Of a stretch of DNA of 64,000 bases, positions 53,947 to 62,387 are shown piece by piece. The stretch is from Chloroflexota bacterium (GTDB lineage: Bacteria; Chloroflexota; Anaerolineae; Aggregatilineales; Phototrophicaceae), in assembly GCA_026708115.1 (NCBI GenBank), contig JAPOVL010000041.1:1-64000 (forward strand). The letters are read 5' to 3'. The number at the start of each line of letters is the position of its first letter. Within the stretch, counting starts at the first letter, position 1. The notes beneath the pieces are model-generated. The model was not told where the DNA came from, made no database searches, and saw only the letters and a program-made list of their open reading frames with translations. Made by a program: the position numbers and the translations under genes.

Positions 53947-54864
53947 TCAGTCTTCCTTCCTAAAGGCGCCGAAGAGATAGAGTTGGATGAAGGACAAGCC
54001 GAAGATGATCAGCGCCAGCACCCAGCCGATAGCCGAGCCGTAGCCGAGCTTGGCGTTGGTGAAGCCCATGCGGTAGAGGTAGTTGGCGATGGTCAGGCTG
54101 GCGTCGTTGGGTCCGCCATTGGCCAGCAGCATCGGCTCGGCGAAGAGCTGGAAGGAGCCGATCATCGTCACCACGCCGACGAAGAGCGCGATCGGCCTCA
54201 ACTGAGGGAGGGTGATGTAGCGGAATTGCGCCCAGGTTCCGGCGCCGTCCACCTGCGCCGCTTCGTAGAGCTCCGGCGGGATGCTCTGCAAGCCGGTGAG
54301 GAAATACAAGACGTTGATGCCGGTATAGCGCCAGGTCACCACCGCCAACACCGATATCTTGACCAGCTCTTCGTCGAGCCATTTCAGCGCCGGGATGCCC
54401 AGCGACGCCAAGCCTTGGTTAATCAAGCCGAATTCATTGTTGAAGATGAGCAGGAACATAATGGTGGCGGCCACCGTGCTGGTCAGAATCGGCAGAAAGT
54501 AGCCGATGCGGAAAAGGCTCTTGATACGAATCAGCGTCGAGTTGATCAGCAGCGCCAAAACGAGCGCCAGCGGCAAGATGAAGAGAAATGCGCCGACGGC
54601 GTAATAGACCGTGTTCCATAGGGACTTGAGGAAGACCGGGTCGCCCGCCAGGTAGGTATAGTTGCCCAAGCCGACATGACGCATGGGTCCGGTGCCGGGC
54701 CAGCGATGCAAGCTGAGGTAGAGGGCGTAAATCAGCGGACCCACCGAAAAGACGATGAACAGGATGTAGAAAGGCGAGATGAAGACGTAAGGCACGACCT
54801 TGCGCTCGGAACGGCTCCACCAGGCGCGCAGGCCGCGGTCTTCAACGATTGATTCGCTGCTCAC
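53947..54864 (-). CDS. Carbohydrate ABC transporter permease (MalF-type)
   Basis: This 305-residue permease has an EAA loop ELYEAAQVDGAGTWAQFRYI and six or so helices. It follows the binding-protein gene after a 175-bp gap holding a hairpin repeat, which probably lowers permease synthesis relative to the binding protein. Confidence 0.93.
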   Translation of the reverse strand: MSSESIVEDRGLRAWWSRSERKVVPYVFISPFYILFIVFSVGPLIYALYLSLHRWPGTGPMRHVGLGNYTYLAGDPVFLKSLWNTVYYAVGAFLFILPLALVLALLINSTLIRIKSLFRIGYFLPILTSTVAATIMFLLIFNNEFGLINQGLASLGIPALKWLDEELVKISVLAVVTWRYTGINVLYFLTGLQSIPPELYEAAQVDGAGTWAQFRYITLPQLRPIALFVGVVTMIGSFQLFAEPMLLANGGPNDASLTIANYLYRMGFTNAKLGYGSAIGWVLALIIFGLSFIQLYLFGAFRKED

Positions 54865-54985
54865 GACTTAGGTCCTCATCCCGCCATAACCACTGTAGGA
54901 GCGACCGGCGGGCGGTGTCGGCGGTCAGTGTCTACGCGACCTACGCGCCCTATCAGTCGCCCGAAGCATCAGAACCATGACAGGC

Positions 54986-55006
54986 GGGCGACATAATATG
55001 TCGCCC
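54986..55006 (-). repeat. Family B hairpin within the ABC operon
   Basis: Perfect 10-bp arms GGGCGACATA and TATGTCGCCC with a 1-nt centre lie between the binding-protein and MalF-type genes. It could stabilise the upstream mRNA or attenuate read-through. Confidence 0.65.
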
Positions 55007-55039
55007 CTACGTCTTCACATTTGTGATATGCGTTTGGCT

Positions 55040-56299
55040 CTAACCGAAATCGATCGCGCGCCGCAATTCGTCGGCCGCGTCTTTCAAAGCTTGCTCAGCC
55101 GTCTTCTCGCCTTGTGTCGCTTGGAATATGGCGTTCCCGACCAAGGTACTGGCTTCATCGAACCAGGGACCGCGAACTTGATGCGGCACTTCCGGCGCCA
55201 GCTCAAGGAAGAGCTCGCCCAGCGACTGATTGTCGAAGTAGGGGTCGGGACCCAGCAGCGCTTCGTTATCCAGATGCGAGAGCACAGGCGGCAGCAGGTT
55301 GTTAACCTCGAATTCGAAGATCTTGTTGTCCTCGTCGAACAGCGCGAATTCAATGAATGCCCAAGCCTCGTCCTTATTCTCGCTCTGCTGCGTTATCGAG
55401 TAGGCGGTGCCGCCGTGTGTGCTGGTGCGGGCGCCGCCTTCTTCAAACGCGGGCAGGGGCGCCGCGCGCCAAAGTCCCTCGGTATCGGCGACATTGTTCT
55501 TGATGAAGCCGCCGTACCAATCGGCGCCGGCTCTGGCCGCTATTTTGCCCTCCGCCATCAGCCCATAGGCGCTCTGCGAATCGCCCGGGGCAATCGCAAC
55601 GCCGCTCTCGAGTAAGCCGAGATACCATTCCAGCAGGGCGATCGTCTCAGGGCTGTCGACAATGACATTGCCCTCGGCATCAAAGAAACCGGGGCTGCCT
55701 GATTGCAGCAGCAGGATGTAGAAGTCGCCCCAGCTGCGGTCGGACAGCGTAAGCGCCGCGATGTCCTGATCGGTCAGCGCTGCCGCCGCGTCGACAAATT
55801 CGTCCCAGGTGGCGATGGGCATTTCAATGCCGGCATCGGCGAAGATGTCGTGCCGATAGTAAAGCACGACCGGGCAAAGGCAGTGATCAATGCCGTAAAT
55901 CGTCCCCTGATGCGCGTACAAGCCGGTCTTGGCCATGATGTAGTCGTCCTCGTAAGGCGCGATCAGGTCATTCAGCGCTATCAGACCGGGCTCGCCTTTG
56001 AGGAAGCGGCTAATGACGCCTTGCTCAACATCGACGATATCAGGCGCGCCAACGCCGGCAACGAAAGCGCCCGTCAAGTTGTCGTAGAGTTGGCCATAGG
56101 GGATCTCTTCGACCACGATGGTGACATGGGGCGCGATTTCTTTGTAGTCGGCTTCAATGCCTTCGTAGAAGTCGGTGAAGAAGGAGCCGAAAGTCCATAT
56201 CGTCAGCGTGACATCGTCTTGCGCCGAAGCGCTTCCGGCGCCGACGAGCATGGTGACGAGCAACAGCAGGGCGATGAATAGATTGATATTCCGTTTCAT
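55040..56299 (-). CDS. Extracellular solute-binding protein, family 1 (sugar)
   Basis: This 419-residue binding protein has a signal peptide (MKRNINLFIALLLLVTMLVG) and the family 1 fold, with repeated ThrIle-TrpThr, ALNDLIAPY and MAEGKIAARAGADWYGG regions. It captures a sugar for the permeases. No lipobox is seen, so anchoring is unclear. ATG 56299 has GGAAGGAAAA upstream. The specificity is not visible. Confidence 0.93.
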   Translation of the reverse strand: MKRNINLFIALLLLVTMLVGAGSASAQDDVTLTIWTFGSFFTDFYEGIEADYKEIAPHVTIVVEEIPYGQLYDNLTGAFVAGVGAPDIVDVEQGVISRFLKGEPGLIALNDLIAPYEDDYIMAKTGLYAHQGTIYGIDHCLCPVVLYYRHDIFADAGIEMPIATWDEFVDAAAALTDQDIAALTLSDRSWGDFYILLLQSGSPGFFDAEGNVIVDSPETIALLEWYLGLLESGVAIAPGDSQSAYGLMAEGKIAARAGADWYGGFIKNNVADTEGLWRAAPLPAFEEGGARTSTHGGTAYSITQQSENKDEAWAFIEFALFDEDNKIFEFEVNNLLPPVLSHLDNEALLGPDPYFDNQSLGELFLELAPEVPHQVRGPWFDEASTLVGNAIFQATQGEKTAEQALKDAADELRRAIDFG

Positions 56300-56339
56300 G
56301 ATTCTTTTTCCTTCCAAAGGCGTTTAATTGTGAGCTTGC

Positions 56340-56360
56340 GGGCGACCCAGTGGGTCGCCC
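56340..56360 (-). repeat. Family B hairpin within the ABC operon
   Basis: Perfect 10-bp arms GGGCGACCCA and TGGGTCGCCC with a 1-nt centre lie between the PhyH and binding-protein genes. Confidence 0.65.
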
Positions 56361-56427
56361 CTACATTTCTAGACTCGGCGCGGTTCGTCTAGCGCTTTTG
56401 TTCGCTTGACTTGGCTGTAATTGGCTA

Positions 56428-57315
56428 TCAATATGCGCTATAGGGGTCTCCTTCCCACTGGCTTGCCCAGCTTTCCCAAGTGGCCACTGAGGCTGGATCG
56501 GCTTCGCTGCGGGCGATGAAGCCTTTGTCGCGGCCGCCGATTTCGACATTGTATTCATGCACAAAGGCATCGGCGATGCTTTGATAGCGCAGGTCGATCG
56601 ACCAGCGCACGGCATCGGATTTATTGGGCAGAGCGGCGTGCGGCGTCAACTGGGTGAAGCAGAGCGCGTCGCCGGCGTCCATCTCGATGGGGATGCCCGG
56701 AATCGCCGCCCGCTCTTCTTTTGAGATGCCGAGGAAACCGGTCTCTTCGTCTTCGGTGATGGCGTACATATCGCCGCGATGGTAGCCCTCGGCGACTTGC
56801 AGGCAACTGTTTTCGGTCGTGACGCGCTGCAGGGGCATCCAGATCGAGAGCGTGTGGACCTGGGCGATGGAGGGATAGTACTGCGAATCTTGATGCCAGG
56901 GCGTGCGCGTCCAGCGCTGATCGGGCAGCTTGGGCCGCAGATTGAAGACGCCGTGCATGAAGACCTCGGGACTGCCCAGCAGGTCTTCGGCGATGTCAAT
57001 GACATTGGGTTCGCTCATGAATTGGAAGAGTTCCGGGCAGACAATTTGGCGGCGGGGACTGCGATGATACCTCGGCTTGCCGGCCTGGTTCCAGGCGGCG
57101 GTCAGACGACGCCCCAGGTCCAGATGTTCCAGCCCGTCTTCGAGCAGCCCTTCAGCGACCCAGCCTTGCACGGTGCGGTCGACCCAGTCGGCGCAGACTT
57201 TACGACCCAAGTCGATGCTGCGCTGCGGCAGGACCTGCTCGACTTTGACGTAGCCCTTTTCGTGGTAAAAGCTGAGCTGTTCGTCAGTTAGTATTTTAGG
57301 CATCTGTATTTCCAT
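56428..57315 (-). CDS. Phytanoyl-CoA dioxygenase (PhyH) family protein, operon head
   Basis: This 295-residue Fe(II)/2-oxoglutarate dioxygenase has H141-x-D143 (PWHQDSQYY), H226 (LTPHAALPNKSD) and a 2-oxoglutarate Arg in AVRWSIDLRY. It is first in the operon with the sugar importer and two dehydrogenases, so it probably hydroxylates the imported compound or its derivative. It resembles the protein at 34392 in motif order but not closely. Confidence 0.9.
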   Translation of the reverse strand: MEIQMPKILTDEQLSFYHEKGYVKVEQVLPQRSIDLGRKVCADWVDRTVQGWVAEGLLEDGLEHLDLGRRLTAAWNQAGKPRYHRSPRRQIVCPELFQFMSEPNVIDIAEDLLGSPEVFMHGVFNLRPKLPDQRWTRTPWHQDSQYYPSIAQVHTLSIWMPLQRVTTENSCLQVAEGYHRGDMYAITEDEETGFLGISKEERAAIPGIPIEMDAGDALCFTQLTPHAALPNKSDAVRWSIDLRYQSIADAFVHEYNVEIGGRDKGFIARSEADPASVATWESWASQWEGDPYSAY

Positions 57316-57332
57316 ATTGGTTTCAGGATATG

Positions 57333-57365
57333 ACTATAGCGGACTTTAGCACATATCGTACGATA
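57333..57365 (-). promoter_or_regulatory. Promoter and 12-bp palindromic operator of the dioxygenase operon
   Basis: A TATAGT -10 (minus strand, 57333-57338) lies downstream of the perfect palindrome TATCGTACGATA at 57354-57365, which overlaps the expected -35. A repressor bound there would block initiation. Confidence 0.55.
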
Positions 57366-57627
57366 CACCAAATGATCACTGCTGAGTCGATTGGAGGTAG
57401 TGTGTCCTTTTCGGTTGCAACAGAAAATATTAACCACTGCCGCTCGGCGGCAGCGAAAAGGTCTGCCGCGCTCACACAAAATAACAGACCTCTTCGGCTA
57501 CCGCAGATCGCGGTTTATCAAAAAAGAGGGCACAGAGGGCACAGAGAAAAACCCTAGGGAAGCGTATGTTTTGCGGGCGCCTTAAATTTTGGCGTTGCAT
57601 GACTTCGTTGGTATTGGTTCTGCAGTT
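57366..57627. other. Gap between PhyH and rpiA filled by repeat A and the CACAGAG repeat
   Basis: No gene is seen. A minus-oriented family A copy covers about 57436-57515, followed by AGAGGGCACAGAGGGCACAG. Confidence 0.6.
57436..57560 (-). repeat. Repeat family A copy plus CACAGAG tail
   Basis: CCGCTCGGCGGCAGCGAAAA, then CCGCGCTCACACAAAATAA, then TCGGCTACCGCAGATCG and GAGGGCACAGAGGGCACAGA. It matches 58353-58460 in the same order. Confidence 0.75.
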
Positions 57628-58314
57628 TCAGCTTTTGCGCAAATGCCGGATGCCATCGGCGCCGGCGACGATGACGTCGCGGGCCATGCCGATGAAGAGG
57701 CCGTGTTCGGCGATGCCGGCGCGGGACTTGAGGGTCTTATCCAGGGCGGCGGGGTCGGCGATGGGGCCGAAGTCACAGTCGAGGATGATGTTGCCCTGGT
57801 CGGTCTGGAAGGGGTCTCCGCCGCTGTTGCGCAGGGCGACGCCGGCGCCGAGATCGCGCAAGAAGCGGGCTTGGGAATGCCAGCCGAAGGGGAAGACCTC
57901 GACCGGCACCGCCCAGTTGACGCCGAGTTGACGCGAGCGTTTTGACTCGTCGACGACGATGACCAGGCGCTCCGTGGCCTGGGCGACGATTTTCTCGCGC
58001 AGGAGCGCGCCGCCGCCGCCTTTGATGAGGTTGAATGCGCGATCGACTTCATCGGCGCCGTCGATGGTCAGGTCGATGCGCGCATGGCGCTCGAGCGTGC
58101 TGAGGGAAATGCCCAGTTCGCGGGCGTCGGCTTGGGTGGCGCGCGAGGTGGGGATGGCGATGATATCGCGCAGGTCGCGGTCGTGAAGGCGCTGGGCGAT
58201 GCGGCGGGTGGCGAAGATGGCGGTGCTGCCGGTGCCCAGGCCGATGACCATGCCCGATTTGACGAACTGGGCGGCGTATTCGCCCGCTTGTTGTTTAAGC
58301 GTCTGGGTGTTCAT
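57628..58314 (-). CDS. rpiA: Ribose-5-phosphate isomerase A
   Basis: This 228-residue RpiA has GLGTGSTAIFA (phosphate loop), the catalytic region TIDGADEVDRAFNLIKGGGG with its Asp/Glu and Lys residues, and EVFPFGW. It interconverts ribose-5-phosphate and ribulose-5-phosphate. It is upstream of the dioxygenase operon on the same strand but separated by a 312-bp repeat-filled gap. Confidence 0.96.
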   Translation of the reverse strand: MNTQTLKQQAGEYAAQFVKSGMVIGLGTGSTAIFATRRIAQRLHDRDLRDIIAIPTSRATQADARELGISLSTLERHARIDLTIDGADEVDRAFNLIKGGGGALLREKIVAQATERLVIVVDESKRSRQLGVNWAVPVEVFPFGWHSQARFLRDLGAGVALRNSGGDPFQTDQGNIILDCDFGPIADPAALDKTLKSRAGIAEHGLFIGMARDVIVAGADGIRHLRKS

Positions 58315-58352
58315 AGGCGTATTTTACGACGCAATACAAATTAATTCACCAC

Positions 58353-58460
58353 AGCCGCTCGGCAGCAGCGAAATTGGGCTACCGCGCTCACACAAAATAA
58401 TAAACCTGCTCGGCTACCGCAGATCGTGGTTCATTAAAGAGAGAGACACGGAGAAAATAG
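58353..58460 (-). repeat. Repeat family A copy plus AGAGAGACACGG tail
   Basis: CCGCTCGGCAGCAGCGAAAT, then CCGCGCTCACACAAAATAAT, then CTCGGCTACCGCAGATCG and AGAGAGAGACACGGAG. Best conserved pair with 57436-57560. Confidence 0.75.
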
Positions 58461-58541
58461 AGGGCGGCAATGGGATTCGGAATACGTTATAGTCTGCACG
58501 TTGATTTGAGCGTGGAGATTATGACCTGACAAGGAGTTGAG

Positions 58542-59399
58542 ATGTACAAGACCTTGAGTCCCGGCGCCATCGGCATTCGCGGACAATCATTGCAGGATAA
58601 CCTGAGTTTAGCCAAGCAGTCCGGTTTCGAGGGTCTGGACTTCAGCATTCAGGAAGCGGCGCAAATAGCAGAGGCAAAAGATGTCGGCGCCGTCAGAGCG
58701 CTATTTGAGGATGCAGATATCAAGTACGGCGCCTGGGGCGCGCCGGTGAACTGGCAAGGGGAGGGCTGGCGGGAGGACGTGGCGGCCTTGCCCAAGTTTG
58801 CTGAGTTGGCGGCGGAACTGGGGGCAGATCGCTGCTCGACCTGGTGCCCGCCGTCATCGACCGAACGCGCATTTGACGAGAACTTCGCTTGGCACGTTGA
58901 GCGTTTCCGCGCGATCGCCGAGGTCTTGAAGCGATTTGGCATTCGTTTTGGCATCGAATTCATTGGTCCGCAGAGTTTGCGCCCGGCGGATCAGCACGAC
59001 TTTATCCACACCATGGAAGGCATGCTGGAGCTTGCTGCGGCGATCGGCACGGGCAATGTGGGCTTGCTGCTGGATGCCTGGCACCTGTACACGTCGGGCG
59101 GGGCGGTTGCTGACCTGGACAAGATCAGCAATGCGGACATCGTCAACGTGCATGTGAATGACGCGCCGCAGGGCTTGACCATGGCGACGTATAACGATCA
59201 CGATCGGCGTTTGCCGACCGAGACGGGCGTGCTGCCGCTTGAAGCATTCATGAAGAAGTTGATTGAGTTGGGCTACGATGGCCCGGTGACGCCAGAGCCG
59301 TTCAGCAAGCGCCTGAATGCGATGGACGATCCGCTTGAGGCGGCGGGGGAGACTGCGGCTCATATGACACGCTTGTGGGAACTGGCGGGTTTGACTTAG
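58542..59399 (+). CDS. Sugar phosphate isomerase/epimerase (TIM barrel)
   Basis: This 285-residue xylose-isomerase-like TIM-barrel has IKYGAWGAPVNWQGEGWRED, a metal region GIRFGIEFIGPQSL (Glu ligand), LLLDAWHLYTSGG (Asp, His) and a C-terminal PVTPEPFSKRL (Glu). It should isomerise or epimerise a sugar in the same catabolic set. An AAGGAG site precedes the ATG. A TATAGT box is at 58488-58493. It is convergent with the regulator gene. Confidence 0.88.
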   Translation: MYKTLSPGAIGIRGQSLQDNLSLAKQSGFEGLDFSIQEAAQIAEAKDVGAVRALFEDADIKYGAWGAPVNWQGEGWREDVAALPKFAELAAELGADRCSTWCPPSSTERAFDENFAWHVERFRAIAEVLKRFGIRFGIEFIGPQSLRPADQHDFIHTMEGMLELAAAIGTGNVGLLLDAWHLYTSGGAVADLDKISNADIVNVHVNDAPQGLTMATYNDHDRRLPTETGVLPLEAFMKKLIELGYDGPVTPEPFSKRLNAMDDPLEAAGETAAHMTRLWELAGLT

Positions 59400-59421
59400 A
59401 CGAGAACATGGCCGGGTCGCT

Positions 59422-60477
59422 TTAGGGTTGGCCCCCGCAAGATTGACGCAGGACCAGCGAGACGGGCGTCGTGATTTTGAGGAAGAGATCGTTGGGGTTT
59501 TCGATGCGCTTGGCGATGCGCTCGGCGGCGATCTCTCCCATCCGCACTTTGTGGACATGTACGGTAGTCAGCGGCGGGTAGGTGAAGTCGGAATCGGGAA
59601 TATTGTCGAAGCCGGTGACGGCGATATCATGCGGGACTTGATAGCCGTTGCTCTGCAACCAGCGCATGGCGCCGATGGCCAGACGATCGGAAGCGCAGAC
59701 GATGGCATCCGGTTTGCGATCCAAAGCCATCAAGTTTAGCGCGCCGCGTTCGCCTAGGTCGGGCGTCCAGCCGGAGGGGCCCGGTTGCAGGATCTGGTGC
59801 AAGGACGGCGCTGAATCCAGTCCGCAAGCCGCCAGACCGTCCAGGAAGCCCTCATAACGTATGTCGTCGTAGCCCGCGATGAAGCCGAGGCGACGGTGTC
59901 CCAGACCCGCTAGGTGCTTAACCATCAAGCGCATGCCGCGCCGGCCGTCGAAGAGAACCAGGTCATCTTCAATATCGTGTTTGTCGGTCATGGTCACGAT
60001 CGGCGAAAAGCGCCGCCTCAGATAGCGAATGCTGTCCGAGCCCGCCGTGCCCAGCAGGATGAGACCATTGAAGCTGTAGGCATCGAGCAGGTGACTGGCT
60101 TGCGCTGTGGTATCAATCTCGTGCAGGGTTTTGACAAAGGCGATCTGATAGCCGAGCCGTTCCAAAGCGCGGTCGACGCCTTCCAAGACCATGTTATAAA
60201 AGGGGTCGCGGTACTTGTCGATGCGAGAAACCAGCAAGACGCCGACATGTCCTCGGTTGGTCGCTTGGGGCGCCTGACTCTGGTAGGCGCCGCCATACTG
60301 CCGCCGGATCAAGCCGGCTTCCGCCATTTCTTGAAAGTCGCGCCGGATAGTCGTTTCGGAGACGGCGAAATGTTGTGCGAGATCGCGCGTGGACAGCAGT
60401 TCCTGGGGAGCGGTATCTTGCGCGCGCTCTAAAATCAGTGACTGTCTTTCATATTTTTTCATATTTGTTCGGGACAT
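59422..60477 (-). CDS. Hybrid regulator: DeoR-type helix-turn-helix with LacI-type sensor
   Basis: This 351-residue protein has an N-terminal DeoR-like winged helix (about 12-66: LLSTRDLAQHFAVSETTIRR, then LIRRQYGGAYQ). The rest is a LacI/GalR periplasmic-binding-like sensor (about 77-345: VGVLLVSRIDKYRDPFYN, GLILLG, GLGHRRLGFIAG, DAIVCASDRLAIGAMRWL, VTGFDN). Normal DeoR proteins have a sugar-phosphate domain, and normal LacI proteins have a LacI helix-turn-helix. It probably senses a free sugar and controls the adjacent GH4 gene or the nearby operons. Confidence 0.87.
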   Translation of the reverse strand: MSRTNMKKYERQSLILERAQDTAPQELLSTRDLAQHFAVSETTIRRDFQEMAEAGLIRRQYGGAYQSQAPQATNRGHVGVLLVSRIDKYRDPFYNMVLEGVDRALERLGYQIAFVKTLHEIDTTAQASHLLDAYSFNGLILLGTAGSDSIRYLRRRFSPIVTMTDKHDIEDDLVLFDGRRGMRLMVKHLAGLGHRRLGFIAGYDDIRYEGFLDGLAACGLDSAPSLHQILQPGPSGWTPDLGERGALNLMALDRKPDAIVCASDRLAIGAMRWLQSNGYQVPHDIAVTGFDNIPDSDFTYPPLTTVHVHKVRMGEIAAERIAKRIENPNDLFLKITTPVSLVLRQSCGGQP

Positions 60478-60496
60478 TAGCAGTCATTAAAAGTGC

Positions 60497-60600
60497 CGTG
60501 TTACAGCCGCTCGGCACGTAACCGGCGAAAAGGTCATAGGATGTCACGCTCACGGAAAACCGCAAACTCGCCCCATACATGAGCATGGGAGTTTACTAAA
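60497..60600. repeat. Repeat family A, divergent copy
   Basis: AGCCGCTCGGCACGTAACCG, then TGTCACGCTCACGGAAAA and a terminal inverted element. It lies between the regulator and the GH4 promoter. Confidence 0.5.
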
Positions 60601-60630
60601 ACAGGAGCAAGTATAACAGGTAATGCGCGT

Positions 60631-60688
60631 TTTATGCATGTTATTGTATGTTTATGCTTGACAAAAGCGCAAGCTGTCTGCTTAAATA
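60631..60688 (+). promoter_or_regulatory. GH4 promoter with three 10-bp direct repeats
   Basis: TTTATGCATG, TTATTGTATG and TTTATGCTTG occupy 60631-60640, 60641-60650 and 60651-60660, one per helical turn. The last overlaps a consensus -35 TTGACA (60658-60663). A weak -10 (CTTAAA or TTAAAT) follows at 17-18 bp. The repeats are a candidate operator for the DeoR/LacI hybrid. Confidence 0.55.
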
Positions 60689-60851
60689 TGCAATGTATAG
60701 AAGGTAAATATTCATTCGATTAGACGGAATAGCCTCTTCATATGCGTATTTACGCGGCGCGCCCCACGATCTCTCACTACCCTTGCAAGTTTCAAAAGAT
60801 GACCTATCCTGTAGCGGTTTGCCTTCTCGTCAATGGGAAACGGGAGATGAC

Positions 60852-62387
60852 ATGTCTTTGAAGATTGCCATGATCGGCGCGGGTTCGGTCGGCTTCACAC
60901 GGCGGTTGATGATGGACTTGTTGACCGTGCCGGAATTCGCGGATACGCATTTTGCGCTGATGGACATTTCGCAGCGGAACCTGGGCATGGTTGCGCAATT
61001 GTGCGAGCGGGACATCCGCGCCAATGGCTTGCCGGCGACGATCAGCTCCACGCTGGACCGACGCGAAGCAATTGCTGATGCTGATTATATCATTTGCATG
61101 ATTCGACAGGGCGGCCTGGATGCCTTCGCTTTAGATATTGATATTCCGCTGAAGTACGGTGTTGACCAGTGCGTGGGGGACACGATCTGCGCCGGCGGCA
61201 TCATGTACGGTCAGCGGACGATCCCGGTCTTGCTGGGCATTTGCCAGGACATCCGCGATGTCGCCAAGCCAGGCGCGCGCTTCCTCAACTACTCCAATCC
61301 CATGGCGATGAATACCTGGGCTTGCAACCAATATGGCGGCGTACAGACCATTGGTCTTTGTCACGGCATTCAGCACGGCCACGGACAGATCGCCGAGTGC
61401 ATTGAGCTATGGGCGCGGCGCGAAGGTCTGATTGCCGAGGACGAGCGCGTGGGAATGGGGGACGTGGATATCATCTGCGCCGGGATCAATCATCAGACCT
61501 GGTATATCCAGGTGCGCTGGCGGGGGATGGACATGGTTCCGCGCTTGCTGGCACTCTTCGAGGCGCATCCGCGCTTCCGCGAAGAAGAAAAAGTGCGAAT
61601 CGATGTCTTGCGACGCTTCGGCTATTACTCAACTGAATCGAACGGGCACCTGAGCGAATATGTGCCCTGGTACCGCAAACGCCCTGACGAGATCCGAGAC
61701 TGGATTGATCTGAGCCGCTGGATCCATGGCGAAACGGGCGGGTATTTGCGCGTTTGCACCGAGGGGCGCAACTGGTTTGAGACCGATTTCCCCAATTGGC
61801 TGGAAGAAGAACCGCCGAAGATCAGCGCTGACAAGCGCAGCCTGGAGCATGGCTCCTACATTATTGAAGGGTTGGAGACGGGCCGCGTCTATCGCGGGCA
61901 TTTCAATGTGCCGAACCAAGGTTATATCAGGAATCTGCCGGATGGCTGCGTGGTCGAGATCCCGGGATACGTTGACAAGAACGGTATCAGCATGCCGGCC
62001 GTGGGCGACTTGCCGATGGCATGCGCCGCGACCTGCTCGGCGAGCGTGCGGGTGCAGGAGATGGCGATGGAAGCAGCTGTGCATGGCGATGTAAGCCTGC
62101 TCAAGCAAGCGATGCTGCACGATCCGCTGGTGGGCGCGGTTTGCAACCCGGAAGAAGTCTGGCAGATGACGGACGAGTTGCTGGTCGCGCAGGCCGAATG
62201 GCTTCCGAATTACGCGACTGCGGAGATCGAAGCGGCGCGTCAACGCCTGGCTGACCATGAGGCGCGCGGCACGCGGGTGAACCTGTTGGATACGCAGGGC
62301 GCCGCTCGCCTGCATACGCGCAGCGTGGAGGAATTGGCGAAAGACAAGGCGGCGCAGGAGACAGCGCGAACGTCAGATAAGGGCTAA
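60852..62387 (+). CDS. GH4 family glycosidase (alpha-galactosidase/MelA-like)
   Basis: This 511-residue GH4 enzyme has the NAD-binding MIGAGSVGFTRRLMMDL, the NYSNPMAMNTWA loop and the metal-site C170 in GLCHGIQHGHG with H214 in GINHQTWY. GH4 enzymes need NAD+ and Mn2+ and cleave alpha- or beta-glycosides by oxidation at C3. The MelA-type motif (CHGIQHG) suggests alpha-galactoside or alpha-glucuronide. ATG 60852 has GGGAG just upstream. It is divergent from the regulator. Confidence 0.93.
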   Translation: MSLKIAMIGAGSVGFTRRLMMDLLTVPEFADTHFALMDISQRNLGMVAQLCERDIRANGLPATISSTLDRREAIADADYIICMIRQGGLDAFALDIDIPLKYGVDQCVGDTICAGGIMYGQRTIPVLLGICQDIRDVAKPGARFLNYSNPMAMNTWACNQYGGVQTIGLCHGIQHGHGQIAECIELWARREGLIAEDERVGMGDVDIICAGINHQTWYIQVRWRGMDMVPRLLALFEAHPRFREEEKVRIDVLRRFGYYSTESNGHLSEYVPWYRKRPDEIRDWIDLSRWIHGETGGYLRVCTEGRNWFETDFPNWLEEEPPKISADKRSLEHGSYIIEGLETGRVYRGHFNVPNQGYIRNLPDGCVVEIPGYVDKNGISMPAVGDLPMACAATCSASVRVQEMAMEAAVHGDVSLLKQAMLHDPLVGAVCNPEEVWQMTDELLVAQAEWLPNYATAEIEAARQRLADHEARGTRVNLLDTQGAARLHTRSVEELAKDKAAQETARTSDKG

